Part shown: positions 33,237 through 42,106 of the stretch, in pieces
Layout of the letters: the number at the start of each line of letters is the position of its first letter
Position numbering within the stretch: the first letter of the stretch is position 1
Source of the DNA: Anaerolineae bacterium
GTDB taxonomy: Bacteria; Chloroflexota; Anaerolineae; Aggregatilineales; Phototrophicaceae
Reading direction: 5' to 3'
Length of the DNA: 64,000 nucleotides
NCBI GenBank assembly: GCA_017303635.1
Contig: JAFLCG010000001.1
Coordinates: 124,001-188,000, forward strand
Made by a program: the position numbers and the translations under genes
The notes under the pieces: model-generated
The model's database searches: none
Seen by the model: only the letters and a program-made list of their open reading frames with translations
What the model was told of the DNA's origin: nothing

Positions 33237-34990
33237 CGGCTAACGCGACGGCCCGCCCCCTCAATCCACAGCGTGATGTGTTCAACCAACGGTTGCCCCT
33301 GGTGATCGTCATCATGGTCATCGTCAGCGGGGCACTGCTCCTGCGGATGCTCTCCTTCCAGCAGCTCGCGCCGGAAGTCCTCAACGAACTCCGCCCGGAT
33401 TATGACCGGGAAGTACGACTGGCTGCCGCTCGCGGGCTGGTCTATGACCATAATGGGCAGCGCCTGGCAGTGAACACGCTGGAATACCGCATCGGTGTCA
33501 GCCCCAATCTGGTGTCCGACCCTCCACGTACGGCACGTCTGCTGGCGACTATCCTGGGCATTGATGAACTCGAGGTGTTCCGGGCGGTGACCAGCACCGC
33601 TGTGTGGGAACTGCTGGCCTCCCGGGTGCCGGCGGAGATTGGGCAGCAGGTCGAACAGTTGAAGAACGATGGTCAACTGCTGGCGGTGACGATTGAGAAG
33701 ATTCCGCGCCGCAGCTACCCACAGGGGACGCTCGGCGCACAGTTACTCGGTTTTGTGGGCGGCGATCTCAAAGGCTACTACGGCGTTGAAGGTCGCTTTC
33801 AGGATCAGATTGCGGGGCGGGCACGGGAGGAAATCGTCAGCGATATTCCTTTTGCTGTGCCGAATGATACCGAGCCGGATCGTGGCGCAGATATTTACCT
33901 GACGATTGACCGGGATATTCAATTCCTTGTGGAAAGCCAACTCGCGCTGGCCGTCGATCAAACCGGCGCGACTGGCGGAACTATCATCGTCATGAATCCG
34001 CGCAACGGCAATATTCTGGGCATGGCGAGCTGGCCTTCTTTTGACCCCAATGCCTTCCTGACGGCGGATGTCGAGGCCTGGCGTAACCCGGCCATCAGCG
34101 ATGAATATGAACCCGGTTCAGTCCTCAAGGTGCTGACGGTCGCTGCGGGTATCGAAGCGGGTACCATCACGCCGAACTGGACCTACAATGATCAGGGCCG
34201 CCTGGATATTTGCGGCGTGCCGGTGCTGAACTGGGATCGCCGTGCCTATGGTGTGGTGGATACCACCGGCCTCCTGGTCAATTCTCTGAATGTGGGCGCG
34301 GGGACGATTGCGCTGGAGATGGGGCCGAACAGCTTCTACGCCATGATGTCCCGTTTTGGGATGGGACGCCTGACGGGTATCAACCTGGCGGCGGAAGCAG
34401 ACGGCACCATGTTGACCATGGGAGACCCGGAATGGAGCCAGAGCAATCTGTGTACCAACGCCTTCGGACAGGGCATTGCGGTCACGCCACTGCAACTCGT
34501 CACGGCGGTCAGCGCCATCGCCAATGATGGTTTGATGATGCAGCCTAATGTGGTGGAGCGCATTGTGGATGGCGACCAGATCATCTGGTCACAGCCCACC
34601 GCGTTAGGCCGTCCGATCTCAGCCGATACGGCGCATACGGTGCGCGATATGATGGTGCAGGTCGTCAATCAGGGTTTGGACGAAGGGGCACGGTTATCCG
34701 GCTATACGGTGGCGGGCAAGACCGGCACCGCCGAGATTCCCATCCCGACCGGCTACCGGACTGACCGCTTTATCATGTCCTTCATCGGCTTCCTGCCCGC
34801 CGATGACCCGCAGGTGATTGTGTTGGTCAAGCTGGATGAGCCGACCAGCGGCAATTGGGCCAGCCAGGTGGCGGCCCCGGTCTTCCGGCAACTGGCAGAA
34901 CGCCTGGTCATCCTGCTGGAAATTCCGCCGGATGCGGTGCGTCAGGCGCTCATCGAGCAGGGCGGAGCGGTGAATGCGATTCAGCGGTAA
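33233..34990 (+). CDS. ftsI: FtsI-type penicillin-binding protein (division transpeptidase)
   Basis: A 585-aa class B PBP that cross-links septal peptidoglycan. One N-terminal membrane helix (about 20-40), a PBP dimer domain, then the transpeptidase: Ser296-x-x-Lys299 (EPGSVLK), Ser351-x-Asn353 (SLN) and Lys496-Thr-Gly (AGKTGTAE). The ATG overlaps the ftsL stop (ATGA); the longer frame from 33176 is rejected because it would run inside ftsL. No PASTA domains. Followed by mraY after 136 bases. Confidence 0.93.
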   Translation: MTANATARPLNPQRDVFNQRLPLVIVIMVIVSGALLLRMLSFQQLAPEVLNELRPDYDREVRLAAARGLVYDHNGQRLAVNTLEYRIGVSPNLVSDPPRTARLLATILGIDELEVFRAVTSTAVWELLASRVPAEIGQQVEQLKNDGQLLAVTIEKIPRRSYPQGTLGAQLLGFVGGDLKGYYGVEGRFQDQIAGRAREEIVSDIPFAVPNDTEPDRGADIYLTIDRDIQFLVESQLALAVDQTGATGGTIIVMNPRNGNILGMASWPSFDPNAFLTADVEAWRNPAISDEYEPGSVLKVLTVAAGIEAGTITPNWTYNDQGRLDICGVPVLNWDRRAYGVVDTTGLLVNSLNVGAGTIALEMGPNSFYAMMSRFGMGRLTGINLAAEADGTMLTMGDPEWSQSNLCTNAFGQGIAVTPLQLVTAVSAIANDGLMMQPNVVERIVDGDQIIWSQPTALGRPISADTAHTVRDMMVQVVNQGLDEGARLSGYTVAGKTGTAEIPIPTGYRTDRFIMSFIGFLPADDPQVIVLVKLDEPTSGNWASQVAAPVFRQLAERLVILLEIPPDAVRQALIEQGGAVNAIQR

Positions 34991-35126
34991 GTAGTTGGTG
35001 CTTAGTGATTGGTGATTGGTGGGGGGAGAGCCGTACAGCCGTTTGCTCCCACTATCCAGTAGTTTATTCTATTACGATCACCATGCACTTTCTTCGATGG
35101 TGAACTGAGAATTGTGAACTAACTCT

Positions 35127-36179
35127 ATGGTTGGAAATCTTGCCTTTGCTGTCACCGTCGGTGGCATCGCCTTCCTCTTTGGGGTGATCTGGGGCGGCCC
35201 TTTCATCGAAATCCTGCGCCGCCTGCGGATTGGCAAGCAGATTCAGGTTGAACTGAGCGCGGAGCATCAGGTCAAGAAAGGCACGCCGACCATGGGCGGC
35301 CTGATGATTGTGGTGCCGGTGATCTTGATTGCGCTGGGCCTCAATCTGGTCAGTGTGATCCGCCCGGATGACCGCATTACCGGGCCGAGCATCCTGATTC
35401 CGCTGGCCGCGTTAATCGGCTATGCCATTCTGGGGGCCTGGGATGACTGGGAAGGCATCCTCAAATCCCGCAGACCCAAAGGGGAATATACCGGGCAGGG
35501 TATCTCCGCCCGCGCCAAGCTGATCGGGCAGATCTTGCTGGCGGTGGTCCTGTCCTGTTTGATCGCGCTTTATGATGGCGGGATGCAGTACGCCAATCAG
35601 GTCTTTATCCCCCTCATCCCCTTTCCGATTGAGATCAGCCCGTTCCTGTTCATCCCCATCAGCGTCTTTTACATCATCGGCATGTCCAACGCGGTCAATT
35701 TCACGGATGGTCTGGATGGTCTGGCGGGCATCATCAGCGCCAGCGCCTTCGCCGCCTATGGGGTGATCGCCTATCTCCAGGGGCAGAATTACATCACCCA
35801 GTTGTGTTTCATCCTGGTGGGAGCGTGCTTCGCCTTCCTCTGGTATAACGCGCATCCGGCCCAACTTTTTATGGGCGATGCCGGTTCACTACCCCTGGGC
35901 GCGACCCTCGGCACGATTGCCATCATGACGGGTCAGTGGCTGCTGCTGCCGATTATCGCCATTGTGCCAGTGTCGGAAGCCATCAGCGTGGTGCTGCAAA
36001 TTACCTACTACAAGCGCACCAAAGATCCGGTTACGGGACAGGGGTTGCGCCTGTTCCGCATGGCACCCATCCACCTGCACTTCCAAAAAGGGGGCTGGAG
36101 CGAGACGCAGGTTGTCCAGCGCTTCTGGTTGGTGGGATTGCTCAGCGCCATGATCGGCGTGGCGCTGGCGCTGCTCTAG
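35127..36179 (+). CDS. mraY: Phospho-N-acetylmuramoyl-pentapeptide transferase
   Basis: A 350-aa multi-pass membrane enzyme that makes lipid I. Signatures: KKGTPTMGGL, DDWEG, NFTDGLDGLAG (catalytic Asp residues), MGDAGSLPLG, and the closing FRMAPIHLHFQKGG WSE histidine cluster. Length and motif order are typical. It follows ftsI but no murD, ftsW or murG comes after; the next gene is convergent 9 bases away, so the division cluster is broken here. Confidence 0.96.
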   Translation: MVGNLAFAVTVGGIAFLFGVIWGGPFIEILRRLRIGKQIQVELSAEHQVKKGTPTMGGLMIVVPVILIALGLNLVSVIRPDDRITGPSILIPLAALIGYAILGAWDDWEGILKSRRPKGEYTGQGISARAKLIGQILLAVVLSCLIALYDGGMQYANQVFIPLIPFPIEISPFLFIPISVFYIIGMSNAVNFTDGLDGLAGIISASAFAAYGVIAYLQGQNYITQLCFILVGACFAFLWYNAHPAQLFMGDAGSLPLGATLGTIAIMTGQWLLLPIIAIVPVSEAISVVLQITYYKRTKDPVTGQGLRLFRMAPIHLHFQKGGWSETQVVQRFWLVGLLSAMIGVALALL

Positions 36180-36188
36180 CGGGCCATC

Positions 36189-36773
36189 TCAGCGCAGGGT
36201 CATCATCCAGTCTCGGATCAGTGTGAGCGCTTCGACATCGGCCCGATTATAGGCAATGCCCCGCGCCAGCCGTTCTTTATTGGCATCAAATAGCCAGGCT
36301 TGATAATCCGACCAGCAGGTGAGCGCGCTGCTGTTCTCCGGCCAAACTTGACCGAGGTGCGCCGCCACTATTTTGATGCTGGCGCTGGTCAGGGGCAGAC
36401 GGCAGCATTGGCGATAGGTTCGGCAGAGGTCATGCAGGCGGCCTTCCAGGGCGGCGATCACGTCCTCAGGCGCGCTTTTCCGTAAGACGCCTTTCTCAAA
36501 CGATCCCCAGTGATACACCGGGCCGGGATATGCCGCGCAAATATCGGCAAACGCTCGCCAGCCTTCATGATGATGGTCAACCATCGTCAGAATAGTGCCA
36601 TCCGGCAGCGCCAGAGGATCACCTTCATAGTGCCGGTCAACCAGGATGGCTTCCATCGGTGCCTGACCGATCTGCCAGCCAAAGCACCAGGGTGTGCCGT
36701 CATCCAGCCGGGTTTCGAGGTCCAGCATCACGCCGGGTTGATAGACCAGATCAGGCAGGGGAGAAATCAACAT
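36189..36773 (-). CDS. Stand-alone RNase_H_2 (DEDD exonuclease-like) domain protein
   Basis: A 194-aa protein matching the RNase_H_2 (predicted 3'-5' exonuclease) half of larger RecB-type nucleases. Acidic residues sit at expected places: MLDLETRLDD (Asp, Glu), VYHWGSFEKGVL, and YNRADVEALTLIRDWM (Asp). No helicase or RecB part is attached. It ends 9 bases from the mraY stop in convergent orientation. A DNA- or RNA-trimming role is likely but unproven. Confidence 0.8.
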   Translation of the reverse strand: MLISPLPDLVYQPGVMLDLETRLDDGTPWCFGWQIGQAPMEAILVDRHYEGDPLALPDGTILTMVDHHHEGWRAFADICAAYPGPVYHWGSFEKGVLRKSAPEDVIAALEGRLHDLCRTYRQCCRLPLTSASIKIVAAHLGQVWPENSSALTCWSDYQAWLFDANKERLARGIAYNRADVEALTLIRDWMMTLR

Positions 36774-36911
36774 GCTGCGCTCCGTCCGACATAGGTCAAC
36801 TGGAGTCTAGGACAAATTCCGCAGGCTTTCAAATGGCGTTTACGGGCTTCAAGCCGCCTGCCCCGATTTATGCCATAATGTCGGTGCATCCAAAGCGGAA
36901 TGGGGCGTCTT

Positions 36912-37739
36912 ATGCTCGAATTTGCCTGTCATACCTGGGCCTTCAATGATCTGACTCTCCCGGAAGCGCTCGGCACGATCGCCCGTTTGGGGTTTCGCTA
37001 TGTCGATATTGGCAGCGGTCCCAATCTCAATACGGCGCGGGCCGCCGAACACCCGACGGCGCTGGCGCAGGAAATCCAGGCAGATCTTGATCTGTTCAAT
37101 CTGCGGCTGAGCGATCTCTATCTGTTGCACCCGCGTATCTCGTTGGCCGACGAGTCGAAACGCCAGAAGGATATTGAGCTCTTCAAGGCGCTGCTGCCAT
37201 TTGCCGTGGCGTTGAAGGCTCCCGGCATTACCATCTCTCCGGGGTTGGTTCACCCTGCAGAGGATGTCGAAGCCTGGGATCGGACGGTGGCGGCGCTGCG
37301 CGAGATGGTCAAGGCGACTGACGCGGTCAAACTCCCGCTGAGCATCGAACCGCATATGGACTCGATGGCGCAAACCCCAGGGCAGACTCTCAAGCTGCTG
37401 AAAGAAGTGCCGGGACTGAAGCTTACGCTCGACTGGGCGCAGTTTGTCTGTCAGGATGTCTTTTTTGATGACATCGCCGCCCTGATTCCTCAGGCGCGTC
37501 ATCTTCAGGTGCGGCAGGCGGCCCGGGCACAGCTTCAACTACCATTGGAACGTGGGCGCATTGATCTCAAGAAGATGGTTAAAGCGCTGCTGGCTGCATC
37601 CTATGACCGGGTGGTGAGCATTGAGTTCATGAATCAGCCCGGTTGGCACGGCATGGAAGCGGTGAATCCGATTACAGAAGCGGTTAAACTGCGTGATAGC
37701 CTGCGGGTTGCCCGGGACGCGCTGAATGGGACACCTTGA
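36912..37739 (+). CDS. Sugar phosphate isomerase/epimerase (xylose-isomerase-like TIM barrel)
   Basis: A 275-aa AP-endonuclease-2/xylose-isomerase-like barrel. Metal ligands visible: Glu in LSIEPHMDS, Asp in TLDWAQFV, His in RHLQVRQ, and Glu in SIEFMNQP. These enzymes interconvert ketoses or hydroxy-sugars, including inositol derivatives. GGGG lies 6 bases before ATG 36912; the ATG at 36900 is less likely. Isolated between mraY and the repeat protein. Substrate unknown. Confidence 0.88.
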   Translation: MLEFACHTWAFNDLTLPEALGTIARLGFRYVDIGSGPNLNTARAAEHPTALAQEIQADLDLFNLRLSDLYLLHPRISLADESKRQKDIELFKALLPFAVALKAPGITISPGLVHPAEDVEAWDRTVAALREMVKATDAVKLPLSIEPHMDSMAQTPGQTLKLLKEVPGLKLTLDWAQFVCQDVFFDDIAALIPQARHLQVRQAARAQLQLPLERGRIDLKKMVKALLAASYDRVVSIEFMNQPGWHGMEAVNPITEAVKLRDSLRVARDALNGTP

Positions 37740-37847
37740 GGAACTCGAAGTGCGTAGCAAATCCGTGTGAATTATGCGACAATTTGCTTGAAAGCGTAAG
37801 AATTCGAAATGTTTGTCTGCCATTCGTTTTAAGGGGAGGAAGTCATC

Positions 37848-38825
37848 ATGCAACAGCAACTTCTGGATGCAATCAAGGCTAAGTACAACATTGATGATGA
37901 GGATGCCAAACAGGTTTTGGCGACGCTGATCGCGGCGGAAGCAAAGCGCTCCCAGATTCAGCAGGGTGGCGGCGCACCGAGCGGCATGCGCGGGATGAGT
38001 GATTCCCGAATTGATGCGGGTGACCTGCTGGGGATTGCCGGGAGCTTGTTCGGTGGCAGCAGTGGCAGCAATCGTCCAGGTTCCGGCGGTGCCGACATCA
38101 TGAATATCGTGGGTGATCTGATCGGTGGCGCCAGCAATCGTCCTGGTCAGCAGGGTGGCGGGGATCTCATGGGGATCGTCGGCTCTTTGCTGGGCGGTGG
38201 TGGTAGTAGTGGCAGCAACAACCAACCGGGTCTGGATGCAGGCGATGTCATGAATCTGGTCGGTGGCCTGATGGGCGGCGGCGGCAATAAACCTGGCCTC
38301 GATGCTGGCGATGTGATGGGTCTCGTCGGCGGTTTGCTGGGTGGTGGCGGTCAACCTCAGCAACAACAGCAGGCGGGCGGCGGCATGATGGACTTGATTG
38401 GCAGCCTGTTGGGTGGTGGCGCTCCGGCTCCGCAGCAGCAACAGGCTCAGCAACAACAGCAGGCGGGCGGCGGCATGATGGACTTGATTGGCAGCCTGCT
38501 GGGTGGTGGCGCTCCGGCCCCGCAGCAGCAGGCACAACAACCGGCTGCTGGTGGCGATTTGCTCAGCCTCGTGGGTAGTTTGCTGGGCGGTGGAGCGGCC
38601 CCGCAGCAGCAACAACATCAACCCACCGCGCAACCGCCGACCAAGCCAGGTCAGGGACTGAGCAACAATCCCAATCCGAACAACAAGCCGGATAAGGGCA
38701 GCATTGCCGATGCGGTTGATAAGATGGGCGGTGCGCTTAACCCGAAGCAGAAGCTGGGTAAGCAGGGTAAGACCAGCGACCCCGACCGTAAGAAGAAATC
38801 GAACAAGGGCTCGAATAAGGGCTAA
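37848..38825 (+). CDS. Gly/Gln-rich repeat protein of low complexity
   Basis: A 325-aa protein. A helical N-terminus (1-38, MQQQLLDAIKAKYNIDDEDA) is followed by eight units of the type D-L-x-x-x-V-G-S-L-L-G-G-G, separated by Gly/Ser/Asn and poly-Gln stretches, then a basic tail (about 290-325, KKKSNKGSNKG). No signal peptide. Two 80-base DNA segments (38361-38440 and 38451-38530) are 78/80 identical, a recent duplication. Hydrophobic units in a disordered Gln/Gly background suggest a scaffold or self-assembling protein; this is speculation. AAGGGGAGG precedes the start. A strong terminator follows. Confidence 0.75.
   Translation: MQQQLLDAIKAKYNIDDEDAKQVLATLIAAEAKRSQIQQGGGAPSGMRGMSDSRIDAGDLLGIAGSLFGGSSGSNRPGSGGADIMNIVGDLIGGASNRPGQQGGGDLMGIVGSLLGGGGSSGSNNQPGLDAGDVMNLVGGLMGGGGNKPGLDAGDVMGLVGGLLGGGGQPQQQQQAGGGMMDLIGSLLGGGAPAPQQQQAQQQQQAGGGMMDLIGSLLGGGAPAPQQQAQQPAAGGDLLSLVGSLLGGGAAPQQQQHQPTAQPPTKPGQGLSNNPNPNNKPDKGSIADAVDKMGGALNPKQKLGKQGKTSDPDRKKKSNKGSNKG
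38361..38530 (+). repeat. 80-base direct repeat inside the Gly/Gln-rich gene
   Basis: Bases 38361-38440 and 38451-38530 are the same except at two positions. The repeat encodes the unit GGGMMDLIGSLLGGGAPAP. It shows recent tandem expansion of a coding unit. Confidence 0.85.
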
Positions 38826-38870
38826 GGGCAGCTTGCCAGCCGACTGATTCAGCCTGAATTGATGCAAATG

Positions 38871-38910
38871 ATACGAACACCCCCAGATTAATGGGGGTGT
38901 TCGTATTTCG
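38871..38910 (+). terminator. Strong hairpin terminator after the repeat protein
   Basis: A 14-bp perfect stem (ATACGAACACCCCC / GGGGGTGTTCGTAT) with an 8-base loop followed by TTTCG. A second smaller hairpin (ACCCCCT/AGGGGT) follows at about 38928-38947. Confidence 0.85.
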
Positions 38911-39062
38911 ATTAGCTTTGGTGCGAAACCCCCTGCTTTTGAGGGGTGGAAGGCTCCAGACCTCTAGGATTGATGTTACAATCCTGTATTAGAATGTAGA
39001 TGGAAAGGGACTCAGGCTGTTTGTAGTAGATGTGGGGCAGCCTGCTTCATGGTTGACTTGTT

Positions 39063-39437
39063 ATGGCGCATGATGTTCTGTTGATTGAGGATAGTCCAAC
39101 CCAGGCGGCACAAATCAAAGCTACGCTGGAAAGCGTTGGCCTGCAGGTGCGCGTTGCTTACGATGGGCCGGACGGCCTGCGGATGGTGCTGGAACAAAAG
39201 CCTGCGCTGATCGTTCTGGATGTCAAACTGCCGACCATGGATGGCTTCCAGGTCTGCCGCCGCCTCAAGCGCGCTCCGGAAACCGCTTCGATCCCGGTCA
39301 TCATGCTGACTGAAAAAGATGGTGCCCAGGCGACGATGTCCGGCTTACAGGCGGGGGCCGATGATTACATCCCGAAGGATATTTTTGCCACCGAGCATCT
39401 GATGAATACACTTCAAGAACTGGGATTGATGTCCTGA
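39063..39437 (+). CDS. Single-domain response regulator (CheY-like)
   Basis: A 124-aa REC domain with no output domain. Conserved residues: acidic Glu9-Asp10 (LLIEDSP), phosphoacceptor Asp53 (VLDVKLP), Thr in IMLTEKDG and Lys in YIPKD. It begins a three-gene signalling operon and overlaps the next gene by one base (TGATG). A histidine kinase is not present nearby. Such short receivers usually act on partner proteins; here the RsbT-like and Roadblock neighbours are candidates. Confidence 0.92.
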   Translation: MAHDVLLIEDSPTQAAQIKATLESVGLQVRVAYDGPDGLRMVLEQKPALIVLDVKLPTMDGFQVCRRLKRAPETASIPVIMLTEKDGAQATMSGLQAGADDYIPKDIFATEHLMNTLQELGLMS

Positions 39438-39859
39438 TGGCCCACCGTCCACGCAGTCCTTACGCCATGCAACCGCCGGTGATGTCGGTTGTCATCGAAA
39501 AACAGATGGACATCATGATCGCCCGCAATACGGCCCGCCGTACCGCCAGCCTGCTGGGTTTTTCCCCGGCGGCACAGGCTCAGTTAGCAGGTGCTGCCGC
39601 GACCCTGGCCGAGTTAACCCTCAAGACCGGGGATCGCCACGAATTGCACCTGAACGGTATTCGGGATGGATTTAAGGATGGTATCCAGCTCTCGGTTGCC
39701 ACGCCCTGGTTGAGCGGCGCACCCGAAGGCAACATTATGCTGGCCTTGCGTCAAAAAGTGGGCGACCTGGTTGACGAGATTCTGATTGAAACCGACCCGT
39801 CGCCAGTCATCATGCTGATGATGTGGCAGCGCAAGGATGATCCCCACAAAACTTCATGA
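39437..39859 (+). CDS. RsbT-like degenerate HATPase/regulatory protein
   Basis: A 140-aa protein resembling RsbT/anti-sigma-type GHKL kinases: MIARNTARRTASLLGFSPAAQAQLAGAAATLAEL follows the first half of RsbT. The N-box that holds the ATP-binding Asn in active relatives (ELxxN) is changed to ATLAELTLKTG, so kinase activity is doubtful. The end (PVIMLMMWQRKD) resembles the last strand of the GHKL fold. It sits between two REC genes in an operon. Likely a binding module in a partner-switch or stress complex (inference). Confidence 0.7.
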   Translation: MAHRPRSPYAMQPPVMSVVIEKQMDIMIARNTARRTASLLGFSPAAQAQLAGAAATLAELTLKTGDRHELHLNGIRDGFKDGIQLSVATPWLSGAPEGNIMLALRQKVGDLVDEILIETDPSPVIMLMMWQRKDDPHKTS

Positions 39860-39929
39860 AAATTCACAAACCCCTTCGGCACACGTTACGAAGTTGTGAT
39901 ATGCTCAAGGCAGCATTTAATTTCAGGTA

Positions 39930-40913
39930 ATGTACGCTATGGCTTCCCAGAACGGCAGCAACGGTACGAACGGTAGCACTGGAACCCCGCATCGCCCGGA
40001 GCGTATTCTTATTGTTGCCAAGGATGAGGCGCTGCGCGATGAACTCTGCGATACGCTGCAATCCGTGACCCATTACGTGGTTAATCGGGCAGGCACGTTT
40101 GAAGAGGCGCTATCTGAAATTCTGCTCACCCCCTTCGATCTGGTTGTGACTGAAACTGAACTGCCGGACCTCAGCGGAATCGATCTGCTGGCGGTGGTTG
40201 GTGGTCTCCGCCCGGAATCTCGCGTGATCGTGATTGATGATGATCTCAGTGCTCGCAGTGCGGTAGCGATTTATCGGCTGGGGGCCGTGGATTATTTATA
40301 CAAGCCATTGAATATGGCCTTTGTTCTGATGCAGATCGAAAAACAGATGGCGGTTCTGCGTAGTGTGCGTAATTATGTACCCGTGCCGGAAGCGCCCTCG
40401 ATCCCGCAGGAAGACCTGGCTGACCGCGCCAAACGCATTGACCCCCGCACCCGCCCGGTTGCCCTGGTGCTGAATCGTCAGCAGTTTATGCAGATCAACG
40501 CCGAACTCATCAATCTGCATAATCAGGTACAGGCCAGCTTTGTCGGTCTGGTGGATGCGGATGGTAACATGGTGGGTGCGGCGGGCACGCTGGAAGAATT
40601 CGACCTCCAGTTGCTCACGCATGCGCTGAATATCGACCACCGCGCCCAGCAGTCACTGGCGAACATTCTTGAAGAGAAGAAGTTCCATTCATCCTTCTTT
40701 GAGGGTGAGCACAGCGGCGTTTACATCACAGAGTTCGGTGGTGCCTATGGCGTCTCTCTGGCGGTCATCTGCGCCAATGCCACCAAAGCTGGGTCGATCT
40801 GGCACTATAGCAAACGCACGGCTGCTGCTATCGATGCCATCCTGAAGGCTATTCCCCAACCGCGTCTTTTCCCTCGCTTGATGCCGGATGTGTCGACTGA
40901 GAATCGCACTTAA
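39930..40913 (+). CDS. Pseudo-receiver + Roadblock/LC7 protein
   Basis: A 327-aa protein. A Gly/Asn/Ser-rich 20-residue lead is followed by a REC domain (about 25-145) in which the phosphoacceptor Asp is Glu (VVTETELPD), so it cannot be phosphorylated in the normal way and may be locked. A linker leads to a Roadblock/LC7 (MglB-like) domain (about 185-310, LINLHNQVQASFVGLVDADG). Roadblock domains regulate small Ras-like GTPases such as MglA; none is in the window. It ends the signalling operon, before a strong terminator. Confidence 0.82.
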   Translation: MYAMASQNGSNGTNGSTGTPHRPERILIVAKDEALRDELCDTLQSVTHYVVNRAGTFEEALSEILLTPFDLVVTETELPDLSGIDLLAVVGGLRPESRVIVIDDDLSARSAVAIYRLGAVDYLYKPLNMAFVLMQIEKQMAVLRSVRNYVPVPEAPSIPQEDLADRAKRIDPRTRPVALVLNRQQFMQINAELINLHNQVQASFVGLVDADGNMVGAAGTLEEFDLQLLTHALNIDHRAQQSLANILEEKKFHSSFFEGEHSGVYITEFGGAYGVSLAVICANATKAGSIWHYSKRTAAAIDAILKAIPQPRLFPRLMPDVSTENRT

Positions 40914-40985
40914 GCGAATAGGCGACAGTCTTCCACAACCGTTTTGAGTTCCCAGGCTAATTTTGTCCAGAACAGCGGATGTTGT

Positions 40986-41013
40986 GCAGGCCAGGTGGCC
41001 TGCTCTCTTTTTT
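40986..41013 (+). terminator. Terminator of the REC/Roadblock operon
   Basis: GCAGGCC-AGGT-GGCCTGC stem-loop followed by TCTCTTTTTT. It ends the operon ahead of the convergent CAP gene. Confidence 0.88.
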
Positions 41014-41044
41014 GATTACCCCAGTACCCAAATTCAGGTCATGG

Positions 41045-42106
41045 TTACGGTGAAGTGGCCGTTGCCGTGAGAATGGCCTCAATCGTTGGTTGGAATGGTG
41101 CAATGGCGGTCGCTGTGGCTGCAGCAGACTGGGTGGCACTGACTGCTTGCATTACGATTGGATGGAATGTGGGTTGTGATGTGACGTTGCCCGGTGCGAA
41201 GTCAATCTGAACGGCGCTCATGATGCTCTGCAATTGTGGGTCACAGAACTGGACATACACGATCTGGAAGCCTGGCTGTTCCTGGAGCGTGTAATCAATC
41301 CGATTGCTATAGGCACTCCAACCCGGCGGTAGGTTAAATTCGTTAGTGGGGCAATCCTGCGGGGTGGAGTCGCTACTGATGCGAATGAGGCGAGCGGTTC
41401 CGGGATAACGAATATCATCAACCACATCTCCCGTACCATAGGTATTCTCGTTGGTCAGGCGGAGTTCCAGGTTCAGGCTGGTGGTACTGCTGCGGAGGCG
41501 AGCTGGCTCAGTGGGGTCTGTCAGGCCAATGGGCAGCACACCCGGCTGGGAACCAAATACCAGCACATAATAGTGACGCCCGACCTCTGAATCGAAAGTG
41601 TAGGCGATACCTACTTCCCGATAAGAACGAATGAACAGCGGCAGCCTGGTTTCCCCGCTGCGAACCATACGCCGACTCTTGATCTGCCGATCTGCCGTAC
41701 TGGCGCTGGTATCTTCAAAGATAAAATTGAGGACTTGTTCCGGGGGAATATCGGTAATGATCGGTACCAGATCTACCCAGTATCCCTGTGAATAGGCGCG
41801 GTAGGCGGTGTCTCCCAGTAAGGTCTCCAGATTGGTCTGCCCATCGGCCAGCAAGAACAGATCGCCCAGATTGGTGAGATCCCGGTTCTGATAATCGTTC
41901 AAATAAATGCTGGCAACCACATTGAGGTCGGCATTGGGAAAAACATAAGTGACATTACTGATTTTGCGTTGATTGTTGATGGCTTCAAGAAGGGCTTCAG
42001 TCACAGATTGATCATCAGGAGTATTCTGCGCGGTACTGACTCTGGCCACGGATAACGCGATCACTACGGCGATTATCCACCAAGAGTGTTTGTTGAGGTG
42101 GATCAT
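41045..42106 (-). CDS. Secreted CAP/SCP-like domain protein, partner of the TIR protein
   Basis: A 353-aa exported protein. Signal peptide about 1-26 (ending RVSTAQ). A CAP/SCP-type domain is suggested by VTEALLEAINNQRKIS, NVVASIYLNDYQNR and the closing REVGIAYTFDSEVGRHYYVLVFGSQ. Canonical His/Glu metal residues of CAP proteins are not obvious, so binding is more likely than hydrolysis. A Cys-containing beta domain follows, and the C-terminus is Ala/Thr-rich. Its start overlaps the TIR gene stop by 4 bases (ATGA), so the two are coupled. Confidence 0.7.
   Translation of the reverse strand: MIHLNKHSWWIIAVVIALSVARVSTAQNTPDDQSVTEALLEAINNQRKISNVTYVFPNADLNVVASIYLNDYQNRDLTNLGDLFLLADGQTNLETLLGDTAYRAYSQGYWVDLVPIITDIPPEQVLNFIFEDTSASTADRQIKSRRMVRSGETRLPLFIRSYREVGIAYTFDSEVGRHYYVLVFGSQPGVLPIGLTDPTEPARLRSSTTSLNLELRLTNENTYGTGDVVDDIRYPGTARLIRISSDSTPQDCPTNEFNLPPGWSAYSNRIDYTLQEQPGFQIVYVQFCDPQLQSIMSAVQIDFAPGNVTSQPTFHPIVMQAVSATQSAAATATAIAPFQPTIEAILTATATSP

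Noticed and set aside
34991..35126. Repeated TGATTGGTGATTGGTGG in the ftsI-mraY gap
   Set aside because: Only a short stretch of two or three units; no structure or function could be supported.
37539..38867. A 442-aa open frame on the minus strand opposite the Gly/Gln repeat gene
   Set aside because: It is the shadow of the low-complexity repeat on the + strand and overlaps the end of the sugar isomerase; no ribosome site and no recognisable domain.
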